DNA of 64,000 nt from Methanoregula sp. PtaB.Bin085 (GCF_002067035.1 NZ_MVQB01000062.1:62001-126000); one strand, 5' to 3'. Positions 53,652 to 63,214 are shown, counted from the stretch's first letter. Translations and numbers: made by a program. Notes: generated by a model from the letters alone, not told the origin.

Positions 53652-55121
53652 ATGCATACGAAGAAATTCACCATTCTGCATTCAAACGACATGCATGGCG
53701 ATTTTCTCGCTGAGGCTGGCAGTGGTTCCGGGGAGATGATTGGCGGGCTTGCCCTCCTGTCCGGTTATATCAACAGGGTACGAAGTGAGGAAGAGAACGT
53801 CCTGTACGTTATCGCCGGGGACATGGTCCAGGGTTCCCTGATCGATTCGGAATACCGCGGGGTCTCAACGATCGAGATCATGAATTATCTCTCCCCGGAC
53901 GTTGCGACGCTCGGAAACCATGAGCTTGACTATGGGCTTGAACATCTCCTCTTCCTGGAAAGGATGGCCAATTTCCCTATTGTCAATGCGAATCTGTATA
54001 TCAAAAAATACCACAAGCGTCTGATGATGCCGCATGTTATCCTCAAAAAAGCGGGATTCGACATCCTCTTCATCGGGATTATCACGGAAAAAGTGATGGA
54101 TTCAATCATCCGAGATACCGAGATCGGGAGTTTCATTTCGCTTGAGGAAGCACGGCATGAGGTTGGCAGGATCTGCAACGCATATAAGAACAGCGATATC
54201 GATCTCACAGTGCTTCTTACCCATATCGGTTTTGAATCGGATCGGGAGCTTGCACGGATGCTGGATCCCGCGTGGGGCGTTGACATTATCATCGGCGGGC
54301 ATTCACATACGATACTCGATCAGCCGGCACGTGAAAACGATATCCTGATCGTCCAGGCCGGTGTCGGGACCAACCAGATCGGGCGGTTCGACATCACCGT
54401 TGACGACGACACCAACAGTATCACGGAGTGGACATGGAATCTTGTGCCGGTCTGTGAAAAAACCGCCCCGCCGGATCAGAAGCTCCTGGCATTCATCGAC
54501 TCGTTCCGGGACGTTGTTGACCGGAAATACAAGACACTGCTCTGTAAATTCGCCACAACCCTGACCCATCCCTGCCGCGAGGAGGAATCAACGCTCGGGA
54601 ACCTTGTGGCAGACATTTTCGCGGAAACCGCCACCTGCGATGTGATGCTGATGGGATCGGGGGCAATCCGGTCAAAGGAGCTCGGCCCTGCAGTAACCCT
54701 TGGCGATTTCAGGGCGTGTTTCCCGTTTGACGAAACCCTGAAACGGTACACGATCACGGGGAGCCAGCTGAAAGGTATCTTCTCCCACATCATGCGCCCG
54801 GATAACCGGGACGGCGAGGGGGAGTGTTACGAGGTGAATGGTGCGGTCAGGGCAGTGTACAATGACCGGAAAAAGATGCTTGAATCGCTCGGGATCCATG
54901 GTGAACCGGTGGATGAGGACCGGTACTATACCCTCGGGCTCATCGGGTATCATGCTGATAATTGTGAGAAGAATCTGAACATCACCAGGGAGGACCTGAC
55001 CGCGCTGGGAGGGACAAAAGTAATTGCCACGTCAACAGTAAGTGTCCTTGAGGAATACCTGCAGGCCCACCCGAACCTGAACCGGCATATCGAAGGGCGG
55101 CTCGTCTTCCGGGCGTCCTGA
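53652..55121 (+). CDS. 5'-nucleotidase / 2',3'-cyclic phosphodiesterase family protein
   Basis: A 489-residue calcineurin-like enzyme. The metallophosphatase domain has ILHSNDMHGDF near residue 8, VIAGDMVQGS near 53, LGNHELDYG near 84 and GGHSHTI near 216. The C-terminal 5'-nucleotidase domain carries NLVADIFAETATCDVMLMGSGAIR. Unlike bacterial UshA it has no signal peptide, so it appears cytoplasmic. It hydrolyses nucleotides; the substrate is unknown. ATG 53652 gives the normal start; no clear Shine-Dalgarno. Confidence 0.9.
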   Translation: MHTKKFTILHSNDMHGDFLAEAGSGSGEMIGGLALLSGYINRVRSEEENVLYVIAGDMVQGSLIDSEYRGVSTIEIMNYLSPDVATLGNHELDYGLEHLLFLERMANFPIVNANLYIKKYHKRLMMPHVILKKAGFDILFIGIITEKVMDSIIRDTEIGSFISLEEARHEVGRICNAYKNSDIDLTVLLTHIGFESDRELARMLDPAWGVDIIIGGHSHTILDQPARENDILIVQAGVGTNQIGRFDITVDDDTNSITEWTWNLVPVCEKTAPPDQKLLAFIDSFRDVVDRKYKTLLCKFATTLTHPCREEESTLGNLVADIFAETATCDVMLMGSGAIRSKELGPAVTLGDFRACFPFDETLKRYTITGSQLKGIFSHIMRPDNRDGEGECYEVNGAVRAVYNDRKKMLESLGIHGEPVDEDRYYTLGLIGYHADNCEKNLNITREDLTALGGTKVIATSTVSVLEEYLQAHPNLNRHIEGRLVFRAS

Positions 55122-55210
55122 CTGCTATCCGTGGCGGCCGGACCGGATCTGATACTTTTTTCACCCGCAGTGATGATACTAATGACAGATCAACGATCGC
55201 GTGCTCGCGT

Positions 55211-56128
55211 TTGAGGATCCGTTCACCACCACTGCAGGAGTTGGATACCATCGCCGAAATACCCAAAGAAGAATACGTGCTGAAATGCACGTCTGCCTGT
55301 GCCGGGTGCAGCGATTCGCTCGCCCTCAGGTACGTGCTCAAGGCGGCAGGGCCCGATACCGTGCTCGTCGTTCCCGCATGCTGCACCAGTGTCATCCAGG
55401 GAATCTGGCCGAACACCGCCTTCAACGTCCCGGTGTACAATATCGCGTTCGGGGCAGCTGCGGCCTGCGCTTCCGGGATGAGCAACGCGTTCCGTGCAGC
55501 CGGGAAGAAGACAAATGTTATCGTCTATGCCGGAGACGGCGGAACGCTTGATATCGGGATCCAGGCCATGTCCGGAGCATTTGAACGGGGGACGGATTTC
55601 CTCTATATCTGCTACGACAACGAAGCCTACGGCAACACCGGCATGCAGCGATCCGGTGCAACGCCGCTCGGGGCAAGGACCACGACAACCCCTGCGGGCA
55701 AGACCGATGCCAAGAAAGACATCGACGCAATCATCGCCGCCCACGACCCGCCATACCAGGCAACCGCCGCCGCCGCGTACCCGCAGGACCTCTTCAAGAA
55801 AGTCCAGAAAGCCCTCACCTTCCGCGGTCCCACATTCATCCATGTCCTTGCCCCCTGCCCTCCCGGCTGGAGGTATTCGACCGAGAAGACCGTCGAGATG
55901 GGCAAGCTTGCGGTGAAGTCCGGCATGTGGGTTCTCTATGAGCGCGAATATGGCAGACTGACGATCGGCGCCCAGTCAAAAGCAGCGATGAAGAAACCTA
56001 TCCCGCTCGAGGATTACCTTGCCCCGCAGGGACGGTTCAAGGGTATCGATGCAAAGACGGTGGATATCATAAAACAGCGGATCGCACGGAACCTGGCCAG
56101 ACTTGCAGCGGAGGAGGCGGCACCATGA
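55211..56128 (+). CDS. porB: Pyruvate:ferredoxin oxidoreductase subunit beta
   Basis: A subunit of about 305 residues. It binds thiamine diphosphate through YAGDGGTLDIG and CYDNEAYGNTGMQRSGATP, a sequence typical of pyruvate-specific PorB, and a 4Fe-4S cluster via Cys in CTSACAGC near residue 26. The complex makes pyruvate from acetyl-CoA and CO2. The start is uncertain: TTG 55211 is listed, and TTG 55241 lies directly after GGAG, too close for normal use. It overlaps porA by 4 bp. Confidence 0.9.
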   Translation: MRIRSPPLQELDTIAEIPKEEYVLKCTSACAGCSDSLALRYVLKAAGPDTVLVVPACCTSVIQGIWPNTAFNVPVYNIAFGAAAACASGMSNAFRAAGKKTNVIVYAGDGGTLDIGIQAMSGAFERGTDFLYICYDNEAYGNTGMQRSGATPLGARTTTTPAGKTDAKKDIDAIIAAHDPPYQATAAAAYPQDLFKKVQKALTFRGPTFIHVLAPCPPGWRYSTEKTVEMGKLAVKSGMWVLYEREYGRLTIGAQSKAAMKKPIPLEDYLAPQGRFKGIDAKTVDIIKQRIARNLARLAAEEAAP

Positions 56129-57237
56129 AAAAGATCGCAACCGGCAACAAGGCCGTTGCCGAAGCGGTGAAGCAGGTACGACCGGATGTCATCGCGGCAT
56201 ATCCCATCACGCCCCAGACCGAGATCGTGGAGCAGATCGCTGAGTTCGTATCCGGGGGGGAACTGAAGAGCCGGTACATCCCGGTGGAGAGCGAGCACTC
56301 GGCAATGGCAGCCTGCATTGGTGCAAGCATCACGGGCGCCCGGACATTCACCGCCACAAGCTCCCACGGGCTCCTGTACATGCACGAGATGACGAACTGG
56401 GCGGCAGGAGCACGACTGCCGGTCGTCATGGCGAATGTGAACCGTTCGCTCGGGCCCGGCTGGAACATCTGGGCGGAACATACCGATGCCCTGCAGGAGC
56501 GCGACACCGGCTGGCTGCAGGTGTACGTGAGCACGGTGCAGGAAGCATACGATGCTACCCTGATGGCGTTCCGGATCGCGGAACACAACGACGTGCTCCT
56601 GCCGGTGATGATCAACCTCGACGGATTCCTCCTGTCCCATATCATGCAGCCTCTCGACACGATCGATCCCGGCGATTTCATACCCCCGATGAGCCTCCCG
56701 CATGCGATCGATACAAAGAACCCGGCGGGATATGGCGGCCTGACCGGGCCCGACCAGCAGTTCAGGGTCCGCTGGGATATCGAGCGCTCGATGCGGGATG
56801 CCGTGAAGGTGATCGAGAAGACCCAGGAGGAGTTCGCGAAGCGGTTCGGCCGCAAGTACGGTTTCACCGAGGATTACCTGTGCGGGGACGCGGAGGTGAT
56901 TATTGTCGCGATGGGTACCCTCGGGAAAGAGGCAGAAGTCGCTGTCGACATGCTCAGGCAGGAGGGGGTTAAGGCCGGGTCCATGCGCCTGCGCTGGTTG
57001 CGGCCGTTCCCCAAACTGAACCTGAAGGGAAAGCAGGTCGTTGTCATCGACCGTGATTACTCGTTCGGGCGCGGCGGGATCCTGGCAACAGAGATCACGG
57101 CACAGACAAAAGAACAGGTGGCGAGCATCATCGCGGGAATCGGTGGCCAGGAGGTCACCTATGAGGACATTGCAGACTTTGTCCGGCACCGTTGTATGGG
57201 AACGGAGTTCTGGTTCGGGGTGGACAAATATGTTTGA
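56125..57237 (+). CDS. porA: Pyruvate:ferredoxin oxidoreductase subunit alpha
   Basis: A 370-residue subunit. AAYPITPQTEIVEQIAEFV near residue 24, then YIPVESEHSAMAACIGAS and TSSHGLLYMHEM, are typical of the alpha pyrimidine-binding domain. The C-terminal part has MRLRWLRPFPKL. It pairs with PorB to form the active site. The stop overlaps the gamma gene by 8 bp. Confidence 0.95.
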   Translation: MKKIATGNKAVAEAVKQVRPDVIAAYPITPQTEIVEQIAEFVSGGELKSRYIPVESEHSAMAACIGASITGARTFTATSSHGLLYMHEMTNWAAGARLPVVMANVNRSLGPGWNIWAEHTDALQERDTGWLQVYVSTVQEAYDATLMAFRIAEHNDVLLPVMINLDGFLLSHIMQPLDTIDPGDFIPPMSLPHAIDTKNPAGYGGLTGPDQQFRVRWDIERSMRDAVKVIEKTQEEFAKRFGRKYGFTEDYLCGDAEVIIVAMGTLGKEAEVAVDMLRQEGVKAGSMRLRWLRPFPKLNLKGKQVVVIDRDYSFGRGGILATEITAQTKEQVASIIAGIGGQEVTYEDIADFVRHRCMGTEFWFGVDKYV

Positions 57238-57757
57238 GATACGCATACACTCGCGTGGCGGGCAGGGCGGTGTTACTGCAGCCCGGCTTCTGGCGCTTGC
57301 CGCAATCTATGACGGGAAATACGCAACCGCTGCCCCATTCTACGGGGCAGAGCGCCGCGGTGCCCCGATCGTTTCGTTTGTCCGGATCGATGACAAGCCC
57401 ATCAGGATATACAGCCAGATCAGGAAACCGGATATGGTCGTGGTACTTGACGCAAGCGTCATGGACGTTGTCGATGTACTGCAGGGACTCAAAGCCGGCG
57501 GGAAGGTTTTCGTCAACAGCCAGCAGAAGAAGACCTTTTCCGGCTACGTGTCAAGCAATGTGGACCTGACCGGCATCGCCCTGAAAGAGAACCTCGTGGT
57601 TTCCGGAAGCCCGATTCTCAACACGCCGGTCATCGGAGCCCTTGCAAAAATGGGGATTGTCTCCGTGGAATCGGCAAAGAAGGCAATCCGGGAGATGTTT
57701 ACCGATGAACGCAATGTCAAGGCTGCTGAGGCCGCATTCCGGGAGATGAGCGCATGA
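57230..57757 (+). CDS. porC: Pyruvate:ferredoxin oxidoreductase subunit gamma
   Basis: A 175-residue subunit. It starts FEIRIHSRGGQGGVTAARLLA, the gamma-subunit signature, with FYGAERRGAPIVSFVRI. The ATG at 57230 overlaps the end of porA. A longer frame to 57041 lies inside porA. Confidence 0.95.
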   Translation: MFEIRIHSRGGQGGVTAARLLALAAIYDGKYATAAPFYGAERRGAPIVSFVRIDDKPIRIYSQIRKPDMVVVLDASVMDVVDVLQGLKAGGKVFVNSQQKKTFSGYVSSNVDLTGIALKENLVVSGSPILNTPVIGALAKMGIVSVESAKKAIREMFTDERNVKAAEAAFREMSA

Positions 57758-58014
57758 CCCCTGCACTGAAACGCGAACGGCTGGCTATCAGCAGGCCGGT
57801 GCAGGGTGCGGCAGGCAAGACCGGAACCTGGCGGGTTTTCCGGCCTGTTGTCGATAAGGAGAAGTGCAATGCCTGCGGTCTTTGCGCAACCTACTGCCCC
57901 GATGCAGTCATCAATGAAGATCTTGAGATCGACCTCACCTTCTGCAAGGGCTGCGGTATCTGTTCCAACGAGTGCCCCAAGAAAGCCATCGAGATGGTTC
58001 GCGAAGAGAAGTAA
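57754..58014 (+). CDS. porD: Pyruvate:ferredoxin oxidoreductase subunit delta (ferredoxin)
   Basis: An 86-residue subunit with two 4Fe-4S motifs, CNACGLCATYCP and CKGCGICSNECP. The N-terminal 30 residues are typical of delta subunits. It passes electrons to ferredoxin. It overlaps porC by 4 bp, completing the order beta-alpha-gamma-delta. Confidence 0.95.
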   Translation: MTPALKRERLAISRPVQGAAGKTGTWRVFRPVVDKEKCNACGLCATYCPDAVINEDLEIDLTFCKGCGICSNECPKKAIEMVREEK

Positions 58015-58076
58015 TCCTCATTTCTTCGGCACCTTTTTGAACCTCCCCGCGAATACCATCACAGGAGGAAAATATT

Positions 58077-58805
58077 TTGAACCGAATGTTCTTTGGCGAT
58101 GCCCGCGACCTGTTCAAGTTCGACCTTGTCCGCCATATCATGAAAGCATTCCCGGAACTCGGAAGCTTTACATTCGTCCCGATGCTCACGGAGGATGAAC
58201 CGGTCTCCGGAAAGAAAACGACAAGGACAAAAGATCTTGGGCTTGCCGTGAAAAAGGGCAGGGCAGGAACCCGGAACCGCGAGCTGATGGAGGATCTCGG
58301 CCGGCTCCAGGAGATCGATGACGATCTCGCGTACTTCCATGGGATCCAGTCCTATTTCAGGAAGGAGAATATTGTCGTCGACGTCCTGCACAGGGATACG
58401 TTTTCCCACGAGCACCGCGAGAATTATTTCAAAAAAGTATTCGACAGGTTTCCGTCCAGCTCCCTGGTCTTTCTCGATCCCGATACCGGTCTTGAAGTGA
58501 AGAACCCGACCCAGCGGCACCTGCTGTTTGACGAGGTGAAGCGGATATTCGATCGGATGGACCATCAGTCAGTTCTGATGATCTACCAGCACCTCCCGCG
58601 GGTCATCAGAGAGGGATATATCAGAAAGCGGTGCAGGGAGCTTGCATCTCTCACGCACTCGCGACCGGAAACCATCACCGACAACGAGATCGTCTTTTTC
58701 ATCCTCACAAAGAATCCCCAGCATAAGACCCGCCTCTGTGCCGTGCTGGGAGAGTATGCGGACCAATACAATACCCTGACTGCATGTGACTGCCAGGGAG
58801 CCTGA
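58077..58805 (+). CDS. Conserved hypothetical protein (FGDARDLFKFDL family)
   Basis: A 242-residue soluble protein of unknown function. It starts NRMFFGDARDLFKFDLVRHI, and mid-way has SSSLVFLDPDTGLEVKNPTQ. Similar proteins with the FGDxxDLFKYDL start occur in scattered bacteria and archaea. The DPDTG stretch recalls phosphate or nucleotide-binding loops but no known catalytic set is visible. AGGAGG at 58063-58068 lies 8 bp before a TTG, which is better than the ATG at 58086, so I use the TTG. Confidence 0.7.
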   Translation: MNRMFFGDARDLFKFDLVRHIMKAFPELGSFTFVPMLTEDEPVSGKKTTRTKDLGLAVKKGRAGTRNRELMEDLGRLQEIDDDLAYFHGIQSYFRKENIVVDVLHRDTFSHEHRENYFKKVFDRFPSSSLVFLDPDTGLEVKNPTQRHLLFDEVKRIFDRMDHQSVLMIYQHLPRVIREGYIRKRCRELASLTHSRPETITDNEIVFFILTKNPQHKTRLCAVLGEYADQYNTLTACDCQGA

Positions 58806-58821
58806 AAAAATACAGGTTTTT

Positions 58822-59184
58822 TCAGGATCCCGTTGTCTCATTTTCAAAATATTCGAGATCGAATTTATAGAAATGGGTAAAACCGCAGTTCCGGCACCGG
58901 ATAATGAAGTGCCTGCAGCCGATGGTCATATCATGGGGACCGGTCACATGGCAGTTCCGGCAGGTTGCAGTCTCGACCAGCTTCCATTGATCATAGCAGC
59001 CGATCCTGATATATTCACCTTCCCTGCTGACATCCTCGATGCGGGGCACGAAAACCCGGGCAGCGCCGCAGTTGTTGCAGACGACCTTGGCCTGGTTCGG
59101 TACGGCAGTAATAATCTGGTCCGCGGTTTTTTTACAATGGTAGCAGTTTGTGGAATATCGTGTTGTGATGAACCGGTCGCTCAT
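58822..59184 (-). CDS. Small zinc-ribbon protein
   Basis: A 120-residue protein with several Cys pairs: CYHC, CNNC, CRNC and CRNC near the end, spread over two likely zinc ribbons. The end FYKFDLEYFENETTGS is acidic. Function is unknown; nucleic-acid or protein binding is likely. Its stop is 17 bp from the convergent gene. Confidence 0.75.
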   Translation of the reverse strand: MSDRFITTRYSTNCYHCKKTADQIITAVPNQAKVVCNNCGAARVFVPRIEDVSREGEYIRIGCYDQWKLVETATCRNCHVTGPHDMTIGCRHFIIRCRNCGFTHFYKFDLEYFENETTGS

Positions 59185-59386
59185 GGTTGATAGTGGGCAC
59201 GTCCGGGTTCATTAACCTGATGCCCGGGAATCACACCGTACGGATCCGAGTCATAAACCGCGCGCCGATAATCTGGCCTGATAATTGTCCCGGTTTTCCC
59301 TCTCCGACACGGATATTTGCGGTAAACGGAAAAACGAGGCAATACTGGCGGTAAATTTAATTACACGCCGGATTCAATTGTATTTG

Positions 59387-59950
59387 ATGAAGACGATTAT
59401 CGGTGTGTTCATTCTGGTGATGCTTCTTGCCGCTGCCGGCGGATGTACCACCCAGCAGGCAAAACCTGCAGTCACGGCTGAGACCATCACAACAACAGCT
59501 GTCGCAACAGAAGTCCCGACTGAAGTTTCAACTCCCCAGCCCACGGCATCCCCGACAAAAATTATCACCACTACCGCAATCCCGGAGGCAACATCCAATG
59601 TATCGGCAACAAAGACTCCCTGGTCGTCTGCAACATTCTCGTCCACCAGGAAACTTGAAATCCATATCCGGGACAACAAATTCGAACCGGATTCCCTGAC
59701 GGTTCTCCCGGGCACGATGGTCACCTGGATTAACGATGACAACAGGGTTCATATCGTCAAGGCAACCGGTGACAGTGCCGGAAAGTTCACGTCCGCAGAG
59801 CTGATGAAGGGTGCCCAGTTCAATTATGACTTTGGTGAGAAAACAGGGATCTATGAATTTACCGATCCCGCGTATCCTGAAATGATAGGGGCAATCATAG
59901 TCAGGAAGGGAGAAACCCTCTGGAGCGCGGAGAACAAGCCCTCATCATAA
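59387..59950 (+). CDS. Cupredoxin-fold lipoprotein lacking a normal copper site
   Basis: A 187-residue exported protein. A lipobox LAAAGGC ends the signal peptide, so it is probably lipid-anchored. A Thr/Pro-rich linker runs to about residue 85. The rest is a cupredoxin-like domain: FEPDSLTVLPGTMVTWINDDNRVHIVKA and GIYEFTDPAYPEMIGAIIV. The first His is present, but the usual Cys and second His are replaced by Asp and Tyr, leaving a Met. A T-rich run after the stop (near 59960-59990) probably ends the transcript. Confidence 0.8.
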   Translation: MKTIIGVFILVMLLAAAGGCTTQQAKPAVTAETITTTAVATEVPTEVSTPQPTASPTKIITTTAIPEATSNVSATKTPWSSATFSSTRKLEIHIRDNKFEPDSLTVLPGTMVTWINDDNRVHIVKATGDSAGKFTSAELMKGAQFNYDFGEKTGIYEFTDPAYPEMIGAIIVRKGETLWSAENKPSS

Positions 59951-60207
59951 CCTGCTGATAGTTTTTTCCCTTTTTTGCTGTTGTTTTTTCGATACGAACG
60001 ACTACTTTTCCGTGTGGCAACCGGGGGATAATACATTCATAACCGGCAGTCCCGCGGTTCATCATTCTCAGACGGTGATAATAAAAATTCATTCAGGCGA
60101 TACTGCCGGCAGTGGTTTTTTGGTTCACCTGAACCGTGCAAACCTTCCCGGAGAATGGGCCTTGTGCAATGGTAACAGAAAAATGTATAATAAAAAGGGG
60201 TGTGGGA

Positions 60208-61863
60208 TCAGTAGTCGCCCATACCCGGGGGCATACCGCCCATGCCGCCCATGCCGCCGGGGCCGCCTGCGCCGGGTGCCGGCTCGGGAGCTTTGGAGGA
60301 GGCGATCACATCGTCAATGCGCAGGATCATGACCGCTGCCTCTGCGGCAGAGGAGATTGCCTGGGTCTTGACGCGGAGCGGCTCGACAACGCCGGCAGCC
60401 TTCATGTCAACTGCCTTGCCCTCAAACACGTTCAGGCCGTGGGTCTTCTTGCCCTTCTCGTGGGCTGCACGGATCTCGACGAGCATGTCGATGGGGTCGA
60501 GACCTGCGTTCTCCGCGAGGGTGCGGGGAATGACTTCGAGAGCGCTTGCGAATGCCTCGATGGCGAGCTGGGCCCGGCCGCCGACCGTTGCCGCGTACTC
60601 GCGGAGGCGGAGCGAGAGTTCTGTCTCGGGTGCGCCGCCACCGGCAACAACCTTCTTGTCCTCAACAACAACACCGACAACTCGGAGTGCGTCGTGGATG
60701 GCGCGCTCGAGCTCGTCGACCACGTGCTCGGTGCCGCCCTTGACGATGATGGAGACCGCCTTGGGGTTCTTGCACTGCTCGACAAAGGTCATCTCTTCGC
60801 CGCCAACCTTGCGCTCTTCAACGAGACCGGCCTTGCCGAGTTCTTCCTTGCCGATCGCATCGATGGAGGAGACGAGGCTTGCGCCGGTTGCCCGGACGAG
60901 TTTCTCCATGTCGCTCTTCTTGACGCGGCGGGTTGCAAAGATCCCTGCCTTGGCAAGGTAGTGCTGGGCGATGTCGTCAATACCCTTCTGGCAGAAGAGG
61001 ACGTTTGCACCGCTCTTCTCGATCTTGTCGACAATGCCCTTGACCATCCGCTCTTCCTCGTCAAGGAATGCCTGGAGCTGGTCGGGGGAGGTGATGTTGA
61101 TCTCGGCGTCGACTTCGGTCTTCTTGAACTCGACTGCTGCGTTAAGCAGGAGGATCTTTGCATTGGTGACCTTCTTCGGCATCGCCGGGTGGACACGTTC
61201 CTTGTCGATGAGGACGCCCTCAACGATCTCGGAATCCTCGATCGAGCCGCCGGTCTTCTTCTCGACCTTGATGTTCTCGACATCCACGGTGCCGTCGTCA
61301 TCGGTGACCATGGTGACTGCCCTGACAACAAGGTCGCAGAGCTTGTCCTTGCTTGCCTCTGCGCTCTTGCCGGTCATGGCGGTACCGGCAATGTTCTTTA
61401 AGAGGGCCTTGTCGCTTGCCTTGACATCGAAAGCGATCTCTTTTAAGATTGCCTGCGCCTTCTCGGCAGCCTGCCGGTAACCGGCTGCGATAACGGTCGG
61501 GTGGACGTCCTGTTCGAGGAGGTCCTCTGCCTTCTTGAGGAGCTCGCCGCCGATGACAACTGCCGTTGTGGTCCCGTCGCCGACTTCGGCGTCCTGGGTC
61601 TTTGCCACTTCAACCATCATCTTTGCGGCCGGGTGCTCGATGTCCATTTCCTTGAGGATCGTGACACCGTCGTTGGTAATCACAACGTCGCCGATTGTGT
61701 CGACGAGCATCTTGTCCATGCCCTTGGGACCGAGCGTGGTCCTTACTGCGGCTGCCACTGCCTTTGCGGCGGTGATGTTCATACCCTGGGCATCGCGGCC
61801 GCGGGTACGGGTGCTGCCTTCCTTGAGAATGAGAATTGGTTGTCCTCCAAGTTGCTGTGACAT
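60208..61863 (-). CDS. thsA: Thermosome subunit (group II chaperonin)
   Basis: A 551-residue chaperonin subunit that folds proteins in a two-ring ATP-driven complex. [14 protein letters not shown] and [12 protein letters not shown] near residue 55 and [15 protein letters not shown] near 85 are ATP-binding motifs. [17 protein letters not shown] near 400 is typical. It ends in the Gly/Met-rich [15 protein letters not shown]. The ATG at 61863 is chosen; upstream sequence holds TATA and an inverted repeat. An antisense frame of 421 codons covers the gene but is an artefact of its codon use. Confidence 0.97.
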   Translation of the reverse strand: MSQQLGGQPILILKEGSTRTRGRDAQGMNITAAKAVAAAVRTTLGPKGMDKMLVDTIGDVVITNDGVTILKEMDIEHPAAKMMVEVAKTQDAEVGDGTTTAVVIGGELLKKAEDLLEQDVHPTVIAAGYRQAAEKAQAILKEIAFDVKASDKALLKNIAGTAMTGKSAEASKDKLCDLVVRAVTMVTDDDGTVDVENIKVEKKTGGSIEDSEIVEGVLIDKERVHPAMPKKVTNAKILLLNAAVEFKKTEVDAEINITSPDQLQAFLDEEERMVKGIVDKIEKSGANVLFCQKGIDDIAQHYLAKAGIFATRRVKKSDMEKLVRATGASLVSSIDAIGKEELGKAGLVEERKVGGEEMTFVEQCKNPKAVSIIVKGGTEHVVDELERAIHDALRVVGVVVEDKKVVAGGGAPETELSLRLREYAATVGGRAQLAIEAFASALEVIPRTLAENAGLDPIDMLVEIRAAHEKGKKTHGLNVFEGKAVDMKAAGVVEPLRVKTQAISSAAEAAVMILRIDDVIASSKAPEPAPGAGGPGGMGGMGGMPPGMGDY

Positions 61864-61882
61864 AAAATCACCACTTAGCACA

Positions 61883-61921
61883 AATTTTAGCACTAAAATT
61901 GGTTTGTGGTTCTATATAAAG
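61883..61921 (-). promoter_or_regulatory. Thermosome promoter with palindromic operator
   Basis: The minus-strand TATA box CTTTATATAG lies at 61912-61921. AATTTTAG-CA-CTAAAATT, an inverted repeat of 8-bp arms, spans 61883-61900 and covers the predicted start of transcription. GTGCTAA occurs twice nearby. This position fits a heat-shock repressor such as the archaeal Phr or HSR1 proteins, though the sequence is not their known site. Confidence 0.6.
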
Positions 61922-62169
61922 ATTAGGAAAACCGGCACTCTGGGCATCCCGGTCGATCAGGAAATGTGCCCGCGTATGGAGAGTTTGTAACCGGGGATGG
62001 ACTTTGTTACAGCGGTGAGTTGGTACAATACAACGTTTTGCCTTCATAAAAAACATGACAACCGATCCCCGGAAGAAAAATTTCAATCACCCCCTCTCTC
62101 CCTGCCTGCAATTTTTCAATCGGGATCCGATCGATCGGCCGTAACGTTCACGCCGGAAACCGGAAAAAG

Positions 62170-62230
62170 TTGTAAAGTACTCCCTTAGTGAATCAAGTAC
62201 TTACCCGGCAATCAAGAGGGTACTTTACAA
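62170..62230. promoter_or_regulatory. Symmetric three-part inverted repeat between regulator and thermosome
   Basis: TTGTAAAGTAC at 62170-62180 and GTACTTTACAA at 62220-62230 are perfect 11-bp inverted arms. Between them, AAGTACTT at 62195-62202 is a palindrome at the centre. All three carry AAGTAC or GTACTT. Minus-strand T-runs just before it (near 62237-62255) could end the regulator transcript. The rest of the 424-bp gap 61864-62287 shows nothing else I can name. Confidence 0.5.
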
Positions 62231-62287
62231 CAAATTTTTCACGATAAAAAAAATTTACTAGGATGCGGCTGCAAAAACAGAAGGCCG

Positions 62288-63214
62288 TTACTCGCCCAGC
62301 AGGTCGAGGAGTTCGAATCCGTCCCCGATTGCGTGGAGGCGCTTCTCGCCAATCACCAGTGTCTTTCCGATCTTCTTCTCCTTGTGGTAATCGGTGATGA
62401 CGCACATGGCGTGCTTCTTGGCGATCTGCGAGAGGTTGCCGATGAGAGCGGCCCGTTTCACCACTTTCTGTGCCGGCCCATAGCCGGTCAGGATCGTGTG
62501 TTTGTCGAACTCGAGCAGCGCCTGGAACGGCGCCCCGTGGAGCGTGTGGAGGTGGACGCCGATCTGCTCAAGGAACTCCATGGGGCTCTGCGGGTGCGTG
62601 CCGGTCTCCTTCCTGTCGACGTCCATGGCGCGGGGGGGTTCATGTTTTACGAGATCGATTGCCTCGACAACACCGGTATCGAAGAATTCCTCGATCCGGA
62701 TCGCCACATCCAGTGTTGTGCCCATCCCGCTCTCGTACTTGCTGATGGTGCGCCGCGACACCCCGAGCACGTTCCCGAGATCGCCAAGCGACATGTTCCG
62801 GCGCTCGCGAAGCTCCCGGAGGGCGTCGCCATTGATGTTGACGTACAGGCCGCCCGGTGAGGCATATACGAGCGGGGGGATCTTCTCCACGAAGTAATCG
62901 TACAGGGTTGCGGGGCTGATGGCATAGATGCCGTACCGCACATAGACCGCCCCGCGCTCCAGTTCAGCGTCCCGGGCCCGTTCGCCCACGATCAGAGGGA
63001 TCCCGCCCAGAAGCCGGGAGATGAGCTCGATATCGAACGCCACCTCCTCGCTCACCGAGTCGATATGGGAGACCACCTTGATCACGAGCAGCGTCCCGTT
63101 GTTGCGGGCGATGAGATCGAAACTCCGGGGCCGTAAGGTAAAGCGCTCGGAGACTTCAAACCCGGCCGTGATCATGACGCTCATGACAAGCTGGAGCTGG
63201 CGGTCCTGGGACAT
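62288..63214 (-). CDS. Archaeal HTH-type transcriptional regulator
   Basis: A 308-residue protein conserved in archaea. The N-terminal 110 residues have RPRSFDLIARNNGTLLVIKVV, resembling nuclease-fold or restriction-like domains. A Cro/C1-type helix-turn-helix lies near residues 127-185, LRELRERRNMSLGDLGNVLGV and SRRTISKYESG. The C-terminal third is a separate domain of unknown role. The start at 63214 is about 31 bp from a TATA box, indicating a leaderless message. The target is unknown; the symmetric repeat and the thermosome lie just downstream. Confidence 0.88.
   Translation of the reverse strand: MSQDRQLQLVMSVMITAGFEVSERFTLRPRSFDLIARNNGTLLVIKVVSHIDSVSEEVAFDIELISRLLGGIPLIVGERARDAELERGAVYVRYGIYAISPATLYDYFVEKIPPLVYASPGGLYVNINGDALRELRERRNMSLGDLGNVLGVSRRTISKYESGMGTTLDVAIRIEEFFDTGVVEAIDLVKHEPPRAMDVDRKETGTHPQSPMEFLEQIGVHLHTLHGAPFQALLEFDKHTILTGYGPAQKVVKRAALIGNLSQIAKKHAMCVITDYHKEKKIGKTLVIGEKRLHAIGDGFELLDLLGE

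Noticed and set aside
60136-61401. 421-codon open frame antisense to the thermosome gene
   Set aside because: It is a shadow of a GC-rich, highly biased gene; its protein has no recognisable motif and is Asp/Leu/Cys-rich.
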